Source of the DNA: JALONO01 sp038209965
GTDB taxonomy: Bacteria > Bacteroidota > Bacteroidia > Cytophagales > Thermoflexibacteraceae
Reading direction: 5' to 3'
DNA length: 17,914 nt
NCBI GenBank assembly: GCA_038209965.1
Contig: JBBQXF010000097.1
Coordinates: 1 to 17,914, forward strand
Numbering within the stretch: the stretch's first letter is position 1; every line of letters starts with the position of its first letter. Both the position numbers and the translations under genes were made by a program. Under the pieces are notes generated by a model that worked only from the letters and a program-made list of their open reading frames with translations, ran no database searches and had not been told where the DNA came from. This document shows, piece by piece, positions 1 to 7,062 of the stretch.

Positions 1-76
1 CCACCCTGCTACCATTTTTGATTACTTTTGGGCTGTGACAATGGGGACAGCACACTTTGATCGTTATTTCGCACAT
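1..76 (-). CDS. IS1-type transposase N-terminus (partial, runs off left edge)
   Basis: Reading the minus strand from ATG at 76-74 gives 25 codons that stay open to the window edge. The peptide contains CCPHCHSPKVIKNG, a zinc-ribbon CxxC followed by a VIKNG stretch. That is the usual opening of IS1-family InsA-type transposase proteins, which bind the insertion-sequence ends through this zinc finger. A TAACTTTG box (88-81) lies 4 bases before the ATG, so the message would be almost leaderless. Both the box and the start codon lie inside the inverted repeat at 70-254. Only the first quarter or so of such a protein is visible, so neither the family nor whether the element is intact can be settled. 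A zinc-ribbon regulator is the alternative. Confidence 0.6.
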   Translation of the reverse strand, partial: MCEITIKVCCPHCHSPKVIKNGSRV

Positions 77-254
77 AACACAAAGTTAGCCCACTTCATT
101 GTCATTTTTTGTGCCAGCATACTTTCTACAACACAACCCAAGATGGGTTGCAAAAGTTCAACGGTGTTTGTCCTGCCAGGGCTGACGCCGATAGCGGACA
201 AATCACGAGGTTGACAACGTCCCGCCATGCTCGCACAAAACCCCATGTTGTGCG
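70..254. repeat. long imperfect inverted repeat, attC-like or MITE-like
   Basis: The block folds on itself in register. CGCACATAACA (70-80) pairs with TGTTGTGCG (246-254) with a 2-base bulge. TTTTGTGCCAGCAT (107-120) pairs with 227-240 at 13 of 14 positions. TTTGTCC (167-173) pairs with GGACAAA (196-202), flanked by CAAC (159-162) facing GTTG (210-213). A side hairpin CAACCCA-AGA-TGGGTTG sits at 134-150. The 7-mer TTATTTC occurs at both outer flanks (64-70 and 260-266). No protein reading is convincing. A long hairpin with unpaired bulges between same-orientation genes resembles an integron attC site, but the ends do not match the canonical GTTRRRY core. A short non-autonomous transposable element or an insertion-sequence end is equally possible. 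Confidence 0.5.
81..88 (-). promoter_or_regulatory. TAnnTTTG-type -7 box for the transposase ORF
   Basis: The minus strand reads TAACTTTG, matching the Bacteroidota -7 consensus TAnnTTTG, 4 bases upstream of the ATG at 76. No TTG is found about 19 bases further upstream, so the -33 element is missing or weak. Confidence 0.35.
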
Positions 255-424
255 CAGTCTTATTTCCTCGTTTTGGGGACTCCAGCCTTTGCCAATATTT
301 CATTCGCCCTGGCCAACTTTTCGGGAAACAAGGTCTTGCCCCTAAATCGTTCCAACTTTTTGTCAAGTACAATTATGGGGATTTTTGAATTATTTAATTG
401 TTCTACTGTCATACTGCAAATTTA
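255..424. other. AT-rich intergenic stretch without a recognisable gene
   Basis: With the inverted repeat before it, this makes about 350 bases without a gene between the transposase start and the DUF6934 stop. The second TTATTTC copy is at 260-266 and a long T-run ends near 434. Short open frames on both strands have no family resemblance. I see nothing else here. Confidence 0.5.
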
Positions 425-438
425 TTATTTTTTTGTGA

Positions 439-867
439 TTAAAAATGCTTCATAATTTTCCCCAATTTCAAACTCCTCCCAATTTCCTTTTCTGTAAACC
501 CATACACGAGAAAGTCTTCCATTATTTCAGCCAAATTGTTTATTATTCCCATTCGGTAAAGCCTTGTCCGAACATTCGTGCTTCCTGTCGCCAAAATATA
601 TGCGTTGGGGTGTTTTTCAATAAAAGCATATACAGTTGAGGCAACTGTTGCCAATACTTTCAAACTGTCCCCATTGTTGGTTACTGAAAGGTCATTGATT
701 GATTTTGTTGATTCATCATAGTCCCCAAAGCCTAAGTTGTAAACATTTTCTGTGGCAGTTTCCATATATTCTACCAGTTTCTTGACACTGCCCCTCGGTC
801 CTTGACTCACAAATTCGTAAATCGTAAATTTGTCCTCTGTTTTGTACAAATATTTTGGCTTGTTCAT
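439..867 (-). CDS. DUF6934-family protein with frameshifted C-terminus
   Basis: The 142-residue product has the features I associate with DUF6934, a small protein family of Bacteroidota of unknown function: EFVSQGPRG near residue 18, YNLGFGDYDES in the middle, then VTNNGDS, KVLATVASTVYAF and ATGSTNVRTRLYRMGI. After EDFLVYGF the annotated frame ends in an unlike tail and stops at 439. The -1 frame carries WEEFEIGENYEAFLITKK and stops at 425, which looks like the native end. One base therefore seems to be missing between about 481 and 495, in an A/G-rich tract. A TAACTTTG box lies at 893-886. The low GC contrasts with the housekeeping genes to the right, and family members often occur beside toxin-antitoxin-like or mobile DNA. 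The family call is firm; the function is unknown. Confidence 0.7.
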   Translation of the reverse strand: MNKPKYLYKTEDKFTIYEFVSQGPRGSVKKLVEYMETATENVYNLGFGDYDESTKSINDLSVTNNGDSLKVLATVASTVYAFIEKHPNAYILATGSTNVRTRLYRMGIINNLAEIMEDFLVYGFTEKEIGRSLKLGKIMKHF

Positions 868-885
868 TCTTCAAAGTTGCTCTTA

Positions 886-893
886 CAAAGTTA
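886..893 (-). promoter_or_regulatory. TAnnTTTG-type -7 box for the DUF6934 gene
   Basis: The minus strand reads TAACTTTG 18 bases before the ATG at 867, the same octamer as in front of the transposase start. No TTG sits at the expected -33 spacing. Confidence 0.35.
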
Positions 894-1278
894 ATCAGAA
901 TTTGTGTTATCTTCGTTTCATTGACAGTCCTAGAAAAATTGCGTGCAGAACGGGTTGTTTGCCCCACCGCTCCGGTGCCGGGCGCACCGCCCAGCGGGTG
1001 AGGCTGCTGGCCGGGCAGGCCGTGGCCGCCAGCGCGATGGCCTTCTATGAGGGCAGCGGCGGGGCCAACCGGCACTACCACCGGCGAGGTGGTGGGCAGC
1101 CCGCCCGCCCAGGCCACCGGCCGTTTGGAAATGGCCCAGAAGGGGCACTACCTTGGCGGGCCGGATCCCCGATCCCTCCGTGCTGTTCCACGACGGCCCC
1201 GCGCGCGCCTCGTGCTCAAGCTTTACGGCCAAGCTTCGGGGGGCACGGTAATCCATACGCAGGAGGAGTTCATTGTAT

Positions 1279-1446
1279 GCGGACGGCCAGTCAATACGGC
1301 CAATTGGAGCTGGCAGCAGCCGAGCGTGGGCAAGCTGGCCACGGTGGATTGCTGGGACTAGCCGTCCGCGCGGAAATCTATGTGGAAAACCTCGCCGGGG
1401 TCCCGGTGTGGACTGGCCATCCGCGATTGATGGCGGACGGCCAGTC
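1279..1446. repeat. four copies of a 14-base repeat forming two dyads
   Basis: GCGGACGGCCAGTC occurs at 1279-1292 and 1433-1446. Its reverse complement occurs with one change each at 1356-1369 (GACTAGCCGTCCGC) and 1411-1424 (GACTGGCCATCCGC). The last pair encloses only 8 bases and forms a 13/14-bp hairpin. The first pair encloses 63 bases. The hairpin lies about 100 bases beyond the mutase stop and could serve as its distal terminator, though no T-run follows. Confidence 0.7.
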
Positions 1447-1546
1447 ATTTGGCATTTGGGAATTGCCGCTCCGTTTCCCCGTCTTTGGTATGCTTCACCA
1501 ACACCAACAACGGAGTAAATATCCCCAACTTGATTTAAACATACTC

Positions 1547-3730
1547 TCAGGTCAACTGCATGAGCTTTTGCAAGATTTTCTGGGCCGCCACCGCAATGAC
1601 CGTTCCCGGCCCAAAAACTTCGGCCACGCCCGCTTGGTGGAGAAAATCGTAGTCGCGGGGCGGGATCACCCCCCCGGCAATCACCATGATGTCGCCCCGG
1701 CCAATCTTGCGGAGTTCGGCGATCAATTGGGGCACCAAGGTTTTGTGGCCGGCCGCCAAGCTGGAAGCCCCCACGATGTGCACATCGTTTTCGGCGGCTT
1801 GCCTGGCCACTTCTTCTGGGGTTTGGAACAGCGGGCCAATGTCCACATCGAAGCCCAGATCGGCAAAACTGGTGGCGATCACTTTTGCGCCCCGATCGTG
1901 GCCGTCCTGCCCCATTTTGGCCACCATGATGCGCGGGCGGCGGCCCTCGGCCTGGGCAAACTGGTTGGCCATTGATTTGGCCGCCTCAAAGGCCCGGTTG
2001 TCGGTGGCTTCGCCCGCATACACGCCCGCGATGCTGCGGACGACGGCCCGGTAACGGCCAAACGCTTTTTCCATCGCATCCGAAATTTCGCCCAAGGTTG
2101 CCCGGCGGCGAGCTGCTTCCACGGCCAAGGCCAGCAAGTTTTGGGCGGTCTGGTGGCCATTGGCCTGCATTTTAGTTTCGGCACAGGCGGTTATTTGGGC
2201 CAAAATATCGGCCACTGCGGCATTGTCCCGCTCAGCCTTGAGGCGTTGCAGCCGTTCAATTTGGGAAGTCCGCACTGCCGTGTTGTCCACTTCGCGCAGG
2301 TCAATGTCGGTCACTTCGTCGGTCTGGTATTTGTTGATCCCCACAATGGTGTCCTTACCCATATCGATCCGGGCTTGTTTGCGGGCGGCGGCTTCCTCGA
2401 TCCGCATTTTGGGCAAGCCGGCCTCGATGGCCTTGGACATGCCGCCCAACTGCTCCACTTCCTCGATCAAGGCCCAAGCTTTTTCAATGAGCGAATGAGT
2501 GAGCGACTCGACATAATACGATCCGCCCCACGGATCAATGGCCTTGGTGATACCGGTTTCTTTTTGGAGGAACAACTGCGTGTTGCGGGCAATCTTGGCC
2601 GAGAAATCGGTTGGCAGGGCAATGGCTTCGTCCAGCGCGTTGGTATGGAGCGATTGGGTGCCGCCCAAAACTGCCGCCATCGCTTCCACGCAAGTGCGGG
2701 CCACGTTATTGAACGGGTCTTGCTCGGTGAGGCTCCACCCCGAAGTTTGGCAGTGGGTGCGCAGGGCCATCGACTTGGGATCCTTGGGCCCGAACTGCTT
2801 GACGATTTTGGCCCACAGCACGCGCCCGGCCCGCATTTTGGCGATTTCCATAAAATGGTTCATGCCAATGGCCCAGAAAAAGGACAAGCGGGGGGCAAAA
2901 CCATCAATGTCCAAACCAGCCGCCATGCCCGTGCGCAGGTATTCCAAGCCATCGGCCAGGGTATAGGCCAGTTCCAGATCGGCAGTGGCCCCAGCCTCCT
3001 GCATGTGGTAGCCGCTGATGCTGATGGAATTGAACTTGGGCATGTGCTGGGCGGTGTACTCAAAAATATCGGCAATGATGGCCATGCTCGGCAACGGCGG
3101 ATAAATATAGGTGTTGCGCACCATGAACTCTTTCAAAATGTCATTTTGGATGGTGCCGGTCAACTGGCCGGCCTTGATCCCCTGCTCCTCGGCCGCCACG
3201 ATGTAAAAGGCCATTACCGGCAGCACGGCCCCGTTCATGGTCATGGAAACGGACATTTTGTCCAAGGGGATTTGCTCAAAAAGGATTTTCATGTCCAATA
3301 CCGAATCAATGGCCACCCCAGCCTTACCCACATCGCCTTCCACGCGGGGATGATCGGAATCGTAGCCCCGGTGGGTGGCCAAGTCAAAAGCCACCGAAAG
3401 GCCCATTTGGCCCGCCGCCAAATTCCGGCGGTAAAACGCATTGGACTCCTCGGCCGTGGAAAAACCCGCATATTGGCGCACTGTCCACGGTCGCTGGGTG
3501 TACATGGTGGCGTAAGGCCCGCGCAAGTACGGGGCTACGCCGGCAGTGAATGACAAATGCTCCATTTGAGCAACATCGGCACTGGTATAGTAGGGCTGCA
3601 CCTTGATTTTCTCGGCGGCGGCCCAACCCTCGGCAACGGGTGGACTACCAACCACTTGCGCCGACTGACTGAGCAAGCGCGATCTGATCTGCGCAAAAGT
3701 AATTTCGCTGAAAACGGGCAAGGTGGTCAT
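1547..3730 (-). CDS. mutB: methylmalonyl-CoA mutase, large (catalytic) subunit
   Basis: This is the adenosylcobalamin-dependent enzyme interconverting (R)-methylmalonyl-CoA and succinyl-CoA, acting in the cytoplasm in propionate metabolism. The N-terminal TIM-barrel half contains YATMYTQRPWTVRQYAGFS, FDLATHRGYDSDHPRV and SMTMNGAVLPV. The C-terminal cobalamin domain contains GQDGHDRGAKVIA, with the cobalt-ligating histidine near residue 611, then GASSLAAGHKTL and AGGVIPPRDYDFL. I chose ATG at 3730 (MTTLPVF), giving 727 residues, the usual family length; the 22 extra codons upstream do not look like protein. No mutA-type partner subunit or MeaB/ArgK GTPase chaperone gene lies alongside, although in many Bacteroidota the two subunit genes are adjacent. 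It is transcribed divergently from the DUF255 gene. The assignment is very secure; the symbol assumes a two-subunit enzyme (scpA/mcm are alternatives). Confidence 0.95.
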   Translation of the reverse strand: MTTLPVFSEITFAQIRSRLLSQSAQVVGSPPVAEGWAAAEKIKVQPYYTSADVAQMEHLSFTAGVAPYLRGPYATMYTQRPWTVRQYAGFSTAEESNAFYRRNLAAGQMGLSVAFDLATHRGYDSDHPRVEGDVGKAGVAIDSVLDMKILFEQIPLDKMSVSMTMNGAVLPVMAFYIVAAEEQGIKAGQLTGTIQNDILKEFMVRNTYIYPPLPSMAIIADIFEYTAQHMPKFNSISISGYHMQEAGATADLELAYTLADGLEYLRTGMAAGLDIDGFAPRLSFFWAIGMNHFMEIAKMRAGRVLWAKIVKQFGPKDPKSMALRTHCQTSGWSLTEQDPFNNVARTCVEAMAAVLGGTQSLHTNALDEAIALPTDFSAKIARNTQLFLQKETGITKAIDPWGGSYYVESLTHSLIEKAWALIEEVEQLGGMSKAIEAGLPKMRIEEAAARKQARIDMGKDTIVGINKYQTDEVTDIDLREVDNTAVRTSQIERLQRLKAERDNAAVADILAQITACAETKMQANGHQTAQNLLALAVEAARRRATLGEISDAMEKAFGRYRAVVRSIAGVYAGEATDNRAFEAAKSMANQFAQAEGRRPRIMVAKMGQDGHDRGAKVIATSFADLGFDVDIGPLFQTPEEVARQAAENDVHIVGASSLAAGHKTLVPQLIAELRKIGRGDIMVIAGGVIPPRDYDFLHQAGVAEVFGPGTVIAVAAQKILQKLMQLT

Positions 3731-3831
3731 TGTGGTAAGGTCTCGATGTGCCAATAATGGAGCAATTAACGCTCGAAATCTCATTTTTACAAGCACCAGC
3801 CGTTAAGTTTTGGGGCCGTGGCCCTTCCATT

Positions 3832-3909
3832 GCCAAGCGGCTTGGCTGGGGGGCACATCGCCCCGGCTGGCTCAGCCCCGGTCGAGAACGAAAGCCGTCT
3901 TCGGGGCTT
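3832..3909. promoter_or_regulatory. cluster of hairpins in the divergent mutB/DUF255 gap
   Basis: Four dyads follow in a row: GCCAAG-CGG-CTTGGC (3832-3846), GGGGC-ACATC-GCCCC (3850-3864), GGCTG-GCT-CAGCC (3865-3877) and AAGCC-8 bases-GGCTT (3892-3909), the last followed by a run of five T (3915-3919) on the plus strand. This could be an attenuator-like leader of the DUF255 gene, a regulator site or a structural element. I found no cobalamin-riboswitch box. Confidence 0.4.
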
Positions 3910-3951
3910 CCCAATTTTTGGACTACTTTTACCCTTTCTTTTGCCAATGCT

Positions 3952-6000
3952 ATGTCAAATCCAGCGCACCGGGCCAATCGGTTGGCCCAAGCCACCAGTC
4001 CTTATCTGTTGCAGCATGCCCACAACCCAGTGGATTGGTTTCCTTGGGGCCAAGAAGCCCTGCAAAAAGCCCAAACCGAAGACAAGCCCATTTTGGTCAG
4101 CATTGGTTATTCGGCTTGCCACTGGTGCCACGTGATGGAGCGCGAAAGCTTTGAGAACGAGGGCATTGCAGCGTTGATGAACCGCCATTTCGTTTGCATC
4201 AAAGTGGATCGGGAAGAGCGGCCAGATATTGATCAGATTTACATGGATGCCATCCAGGCAATGGGCCTGAACGGTGGGTGGCCGCTCAATGTGTTCCTGT
4301 TGCCCAATGCCCGCCCTTTTTACGGGGGCACTTATTTCCGGCCCGATCAGTGGGGCCATTTGCTGCAACAGATCGATCAAGCCTACCGCGAGAGCCGGGC
4401 CAAACTTGAGGAATCGGCCGATCAGTTCACCGAAGTGCTCAACCGCAGCCAAGCCAAGCAATATGGGCTGGATCAAGCCCAGTTGCCCGACGGCTTCACC
4501 CACGCCCAGGCCCACGCCATGTTTGACAACTTGGCCAGTCAGTTTGACCCTGAGCGGGGTGGCATGAACCGGGCGCCCAAGTTTCCCATGCCTACTATCT
4601 ATCTGTTCCTGTTGCGCTATCACCACCACACTGGCAACGAACGCGCCGTGCAGCACGTACAACTGACCCTCAACCGGATGGCATTTGGTGGAATTTACGA
4701 TCAAGTGGGCGGAGGTTTTGCCCGCTATTCGGTCGATGCCGATTGGTTTGCTCCCCACTTTGAAAAAATGCTCTACGATAATGGCCAATTGGTGAGCCTT
4801 TATGCCGAAGCGTTTGCCATTACGGGCGATCCGCTATACCGCCAAACGGTGAACGATACCATTGGTTTTGTGGAACGGGAAATGACCAGCCCCGAAGGCG
4901 GGTTCTATGCCGCCCTCGATGCCGACAGCGAGGGCGATGAAGGGCGGTTTTATGTATGGGCCAACGACGAACTGAACGAAGTGCTGAGGGAAGAGGCCCC
5001 GTTGGCCAAAGCGTACTTCAATTGCCAACCCGAGGGCAATTGGGAACATGGCAACAATATTTTGCACCGGGAGATTCCCGACGACCTTTTTGCCCAAAAG
5101 GCCGGCCTATCGATGGCCGCACTGCGGGAGAAAGTGGACAACTGGAAAAACCTGCTCTTGCAAGCGCGGGGTACGCGGGTGCGCCCGGGGCTGGACGATA
5201 AAATTCTTGCCGGCTGGAACGGATTGATGCTGAAAGGTTTGGCCGATGCCTACGCCACTTTCGGCGAACCCAAGTTCTTGGCAATGGCCGAGGCCAATGC
5301 GCAGTTTTTGCGGGCCAAGTTGTATGACAATGGCCAACTGTTCCGCAATTACAAAAATGGGGTGGCCACCATTCCCGGCTATTTGGAAGATTATGCCCTG
5401 GTGATCCAAGGGTTGATCGCCCTGTACCAAGTCAGTTTTTCGGAGCAGTGGCTCCATTGGGCCGACGAGCTGACTCAAGCAGTGCTGGCGCGTTTCTTTG
5501 ATCCCCAAGAAAACCTGTTTTTCTTTACGGCTGACGATGCGGAGGCTCTCATTGCCCGAAAAAAAGAACTGTTTGACAACGTGATCCCCGCCTCAAATTC
5601 AGTAATGGCCAATAATCTCTACTGGTTATCCCATCTGGTGGCAGATCCGGCGGAGCGGTACGGCAACTTGGCCAAAAAAATGGTGGCCCAAGTGCTGCCA
5701 TTGTTGCACCAAGATGCCCACTACTTGAGCAACTGGGCTTGCCTGTTCACTGCCCAACTCTCCCCAACGGTGGAGGTGGCCATTGTGGGCCAGCAGTTTC
5801 GGGAGCGGGCCCAAGCGCTGCACCGGCCCTATTTCCCCAATAAAGTGATGGCCGCAACCGGCACCGACAGCGATTTGCCACTGCTCCAGCACCGGGCAGC
5901 CAAAGCGGACGAGACTTGGATCTACATTTGCCGCAATCAGACTTGCCAATTGCCGGTGCGCGACACCGCCGCCGCACTGGAACTTATCGGCAAGTCTTGA
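3952..6000 (+). CDS. thioredoxin domain-containing protein, DUF255/YyaL family
   Basis: The 682-residue protein belongs to the family that includes bacterial YyaL and mammalian SPATA20. The N-terminal thioredoxin-like fold (about residues 1-165) opens with NRLAQATSPYLLQHAHNPVDW and carries the CxxC pair Cys56/Cys59 in SACHWCHVMERESF, then VDREERPDID and GGWPLNVFLLP. The remainder resembles the six-hairpin (alpha/alpha) glycosidase-like fold of this family (GGIYDQVGGGFARYSVDADW, FEKMLYDNGQL, DADSEG, LDDKILAGWNGLM, IPASNSVMA) and ends in a CRNQTCQLPV segment. The biochemical role is unproven; a redox or carbohydrate-related function is usually suggested. There is no signal peptide, so it is probably cytoplasmic. 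Start: ATG at 3952 (MSNPAHRANRL) matches the usual N-terminus; the open frame runs upstream to 3748 through the hairpin cluster and is not protein-like there. Confidence 0.93.
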   Translation: MSNPAHRANRLAQATSPYLLQHAHNPVDWFPWGQEALQKAQTEDKPILVSIGYSACHWCHVMERESFENEGIAALMNRHFVCIKVDREERPDIDQIYMDAIQAMGLNGGWPLNVFLLPNARPFYGGTYFRPDQWGHLLQQIDQAYRESRAKLEESADQFTEVLNRSQAKQYGLDQAQLPDGFTHAQAHAMFDNLASQFDPERGGMNRAPKFPMPTIYLFLLRYHHHTGNERAVQHVQLTLNRMAFGGIYDQVGGGFARYSVDADWFAPHFEKMLYDNGQLVSLYAEAFAITGDPLYRQTVNDTIGFVEREMTSPEGGFYAALDADSEGDEGRFYVWANDELNEVLREEAPLAKAYFNCQPEGNWEHGNNILHREIPDDLFAQKAGLSMAALREKVDNWKNLLLQARGTRVRPGLDDKILAGWNGLMLKGLADAYATFGEPKFLAMAEANAQFLRAKLYDNGQLFRNYKNGVATIPGYLEDYALVIQGLIALYQVSFSEQWLHWADELTQAVLARFFDPQENLFFFTADDAEALIARKKELFDNVIPASNSVMANNLYWLSHLVADPAERYGNLAKKMVAQVLPLLHQDAHYLSNWACLFTAQLSPTVEVAIVGQQFRERAQALHRPYFPNKVMAATGTDSDLPLLQHRAAKADETWIYICRNQTCQLPVRDTAAALELIGKS

Positions 6001-6026
6001 AAAATGGAATAAGCACCTTATTTTTG
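5997..6026 (+). promoter_or_regulatory. Bacteroidota-type promoter in front of the GT9 gene
   Basis: TTG at 5997-5999 and TATTTTTG at 6019-6026 are separated by 19 bases, matching the phylum's TTG-N19-TAnnTTTG arrangement. The -33 part overlaps the last codons of the upstream gene, and only 7 bases separate the -7 box from the ATG at 6034, so transcripts would be nearly leaderless. Confidence 0.5.
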
Positions 6027-6033
6027 CGGGGTC

Positions 6034-7062
6034 ATGCCTAAAATTCTCATCATCCGCTTTTCCTCCATCGGCGATATTGTGTTGACCACTCCGGTGGTGC
6101 GCTGCCTAAAAAATCAATTAGCCGATTCAAAGATCCACTACTGCACCAAAGAGCAGTTTCGGGGATTGGTGGCCAGCAATCCCCACATTGATAAAATCCA
6201 TGTGCTCAAAGCCAGCATGGCCGATCTGATTGCCGAGCTTCGGCAAGAAAAATTTGATTACATTATTGACCTGCACCATAACCTCCGCACTTGGCGGATC
6301 AAGGCATCGCTGGGCGCGGTGTGGCCCTTTGCCCAACCGAAGGCGTTCAGTTTTGACAAACTCAACCTGGAGAAATGGTTGTTTACTGCCTTAAAAATCA
6401 ATCGGTTGCCCAATGTTCACATCGTTGATCGGTACATGGACACCGTCAGCCGATTGGGGGTACGGATGGACAAAGGCGGGTTGGATTTCTTTGTTCCCTA
6501 TGCCGACGAAGTGGAACTAGACTGGCTGCCGGAAAGCCACCGGCGAGGCTACGTGGCCTATGTGATCGGGGGCAGCTACGAAACCAAAAAACTGCCCCTC
6601 AAACGGATGATCGAATTGTGCGACAAGATCAACCGCCCGGTTGTCTTGCTCGGGGGCAAAGAAGACGCTGCCGTGGGGGACGATCTGGCTGGTTTTTTCA
6701 ACCAACAACACGCTTTTGAGCATGATCAAGATTGGGAAGCCCTCGGCAAACGCACCGTAATTTATAATGCTTGCGGAAAATTCAATTTTAACCAGTCGGC
6801 TTCGCTGGTGAAGCAGTCCAGCGCGGTGTTTGCGCACGACACCGGCCTGATGCACGTAGCCGCCGCTTTTGGCAAGACCGTGTTCTCCATCTGGGGCAAT
6901 ACCACCCCCTATTTTGGGATGTACCCCTACCGCACCAAGTTTGTGGTGCTGGAAAACAAAAAGATCAAATGCCGGCCGTGCTCCAAATTGGGCCATGCCC
7001 AGTGTCCCAAGGGTCATTTTAAGTGCATGAACGACATCGTGTTTGACTTTTATCTACCCTAA
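6034..7062 (+). CDS. glycosyltransferase family 9 (heptosyltransferase-like)
   Basis: The 342-residue protein starts MPKILIIRFSSIGDIVLTTP, the typical first strand and glycine turn of GT9 (ADP-heptose:LPS heptosyltransferase-like, GT-B fold). The C-terminal donor-binding half shows AYVIGGSYETKKLP, VVLLGGKEDAA, VFAHDTGLMHVAAAFGKTVFSIWG and the late cysteine-rich CRPCSKLGHAQCPKGHFKCM often seen in this family. It probably transfers a sugar to lipopolysaccharide core or another surface glycan at the inner face of the cytoplasmic membrane. The real donor need not be heptose, since the family name is broader than the activity. It has its own promoter and starts 33 bases after the DUF255 stop. No other LPS genes are near. 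Confidence 0.9.
   Translation: MPKILIIRFSSIGDIVLTTPVVRCLKNQLADSKIHYCTKEQFRGLVASNPHIDKIHVLKASMADLIAELRQEKFDYIIDLHHNLRTWRIKASLGAVWPFAQPKAFSFDKLNLEKWLFTALKINRLPNVHIVDRYMDTVSRLGVRMDKGGLDFFVPYADEVELDWLPESHRRGYVAYVIGGSYETKKLPLKRMIELCDKINRPVVLLGGKEDAAVGDDLAGFFNQQHAFEHDQDWEALGKRTVIYNACGKFNFNQSASLVKQSSAVFAHDTGLMHVAAAFGKTVFSIWGNTTPYFGMYPYRTKFVVLENKKIKCRPCSKLGHAQCPKGHFKCMNDIVFDFYLP

Larger units (their letters stand above)
868..1546. other. 679-base gene-poor stretch with a GC-rich island
   Basis: Positions 868-946 are AT-rich. From about 947 to 1450 the base composition jumps abruptly to roughly two thirds G+C by eye. Open frames exist on both strands, but they overlap one another, are rich in Gly/Pro/Arg/Ala as expected of chance frames in GC-rich DNA, and none resembles a known protein. 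Decayed gene pieces are possible: one plus-strand frame (1047-1361) ends in a plausible run, PVNTANWSWQQPSVGKLATV. The dyads at 1279-1446 are annotated separately. Confidence 0.5.

Noticed and set aside
70..254. Canonical integron attC site
   Set aside because: The overall fold is attC-like, but the ends do not satisfy RYYYAAC/GTTRRRY, so only a resemblance is claimed.
64..372. 102-residue minus-strand open frame over the inverted repeat
   Set aside because: It coincides with the self-complementary block, has no recognisable domain, and is in a different frame from the transposase start; open by chance.
1047..1361. 104-residue plus-strand frame in the GC-rich island as a gene fragment
   Set aside because: Its C-terminal run looks protein-like, but I could not link it to any family and neighbouring frames are equally open.
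830..1975. 381-residue plus-strand open frame
   Set aside because: It crosses the DUF6934 start, the GC-rich island and the 3' end of the mutase on the opposite strand; Gly/Pro/Arg-rich composition is typical of antisense GC-rich shadows.
2141..3553. 470-residue plus-strand open frame
   Set aside because: Entirely antisense to the well-supported methylmalonyl-CoA mutase and rich in His/Gly as expected for a shadow frame.
3731..3951. Cobalamin riboswitch controlling the B12-dependent mutase
   Set aside because: Hairpins exist, but no B12-box consensus was found on the minus strand and the geometry does not fit.
3748..3951. N-terminal extension of the DUF255 protein to 3748
   Set aside because: The extra 68 residues run through the hairpin cluster and lack protein character; the family N-terminus begins at 3952.
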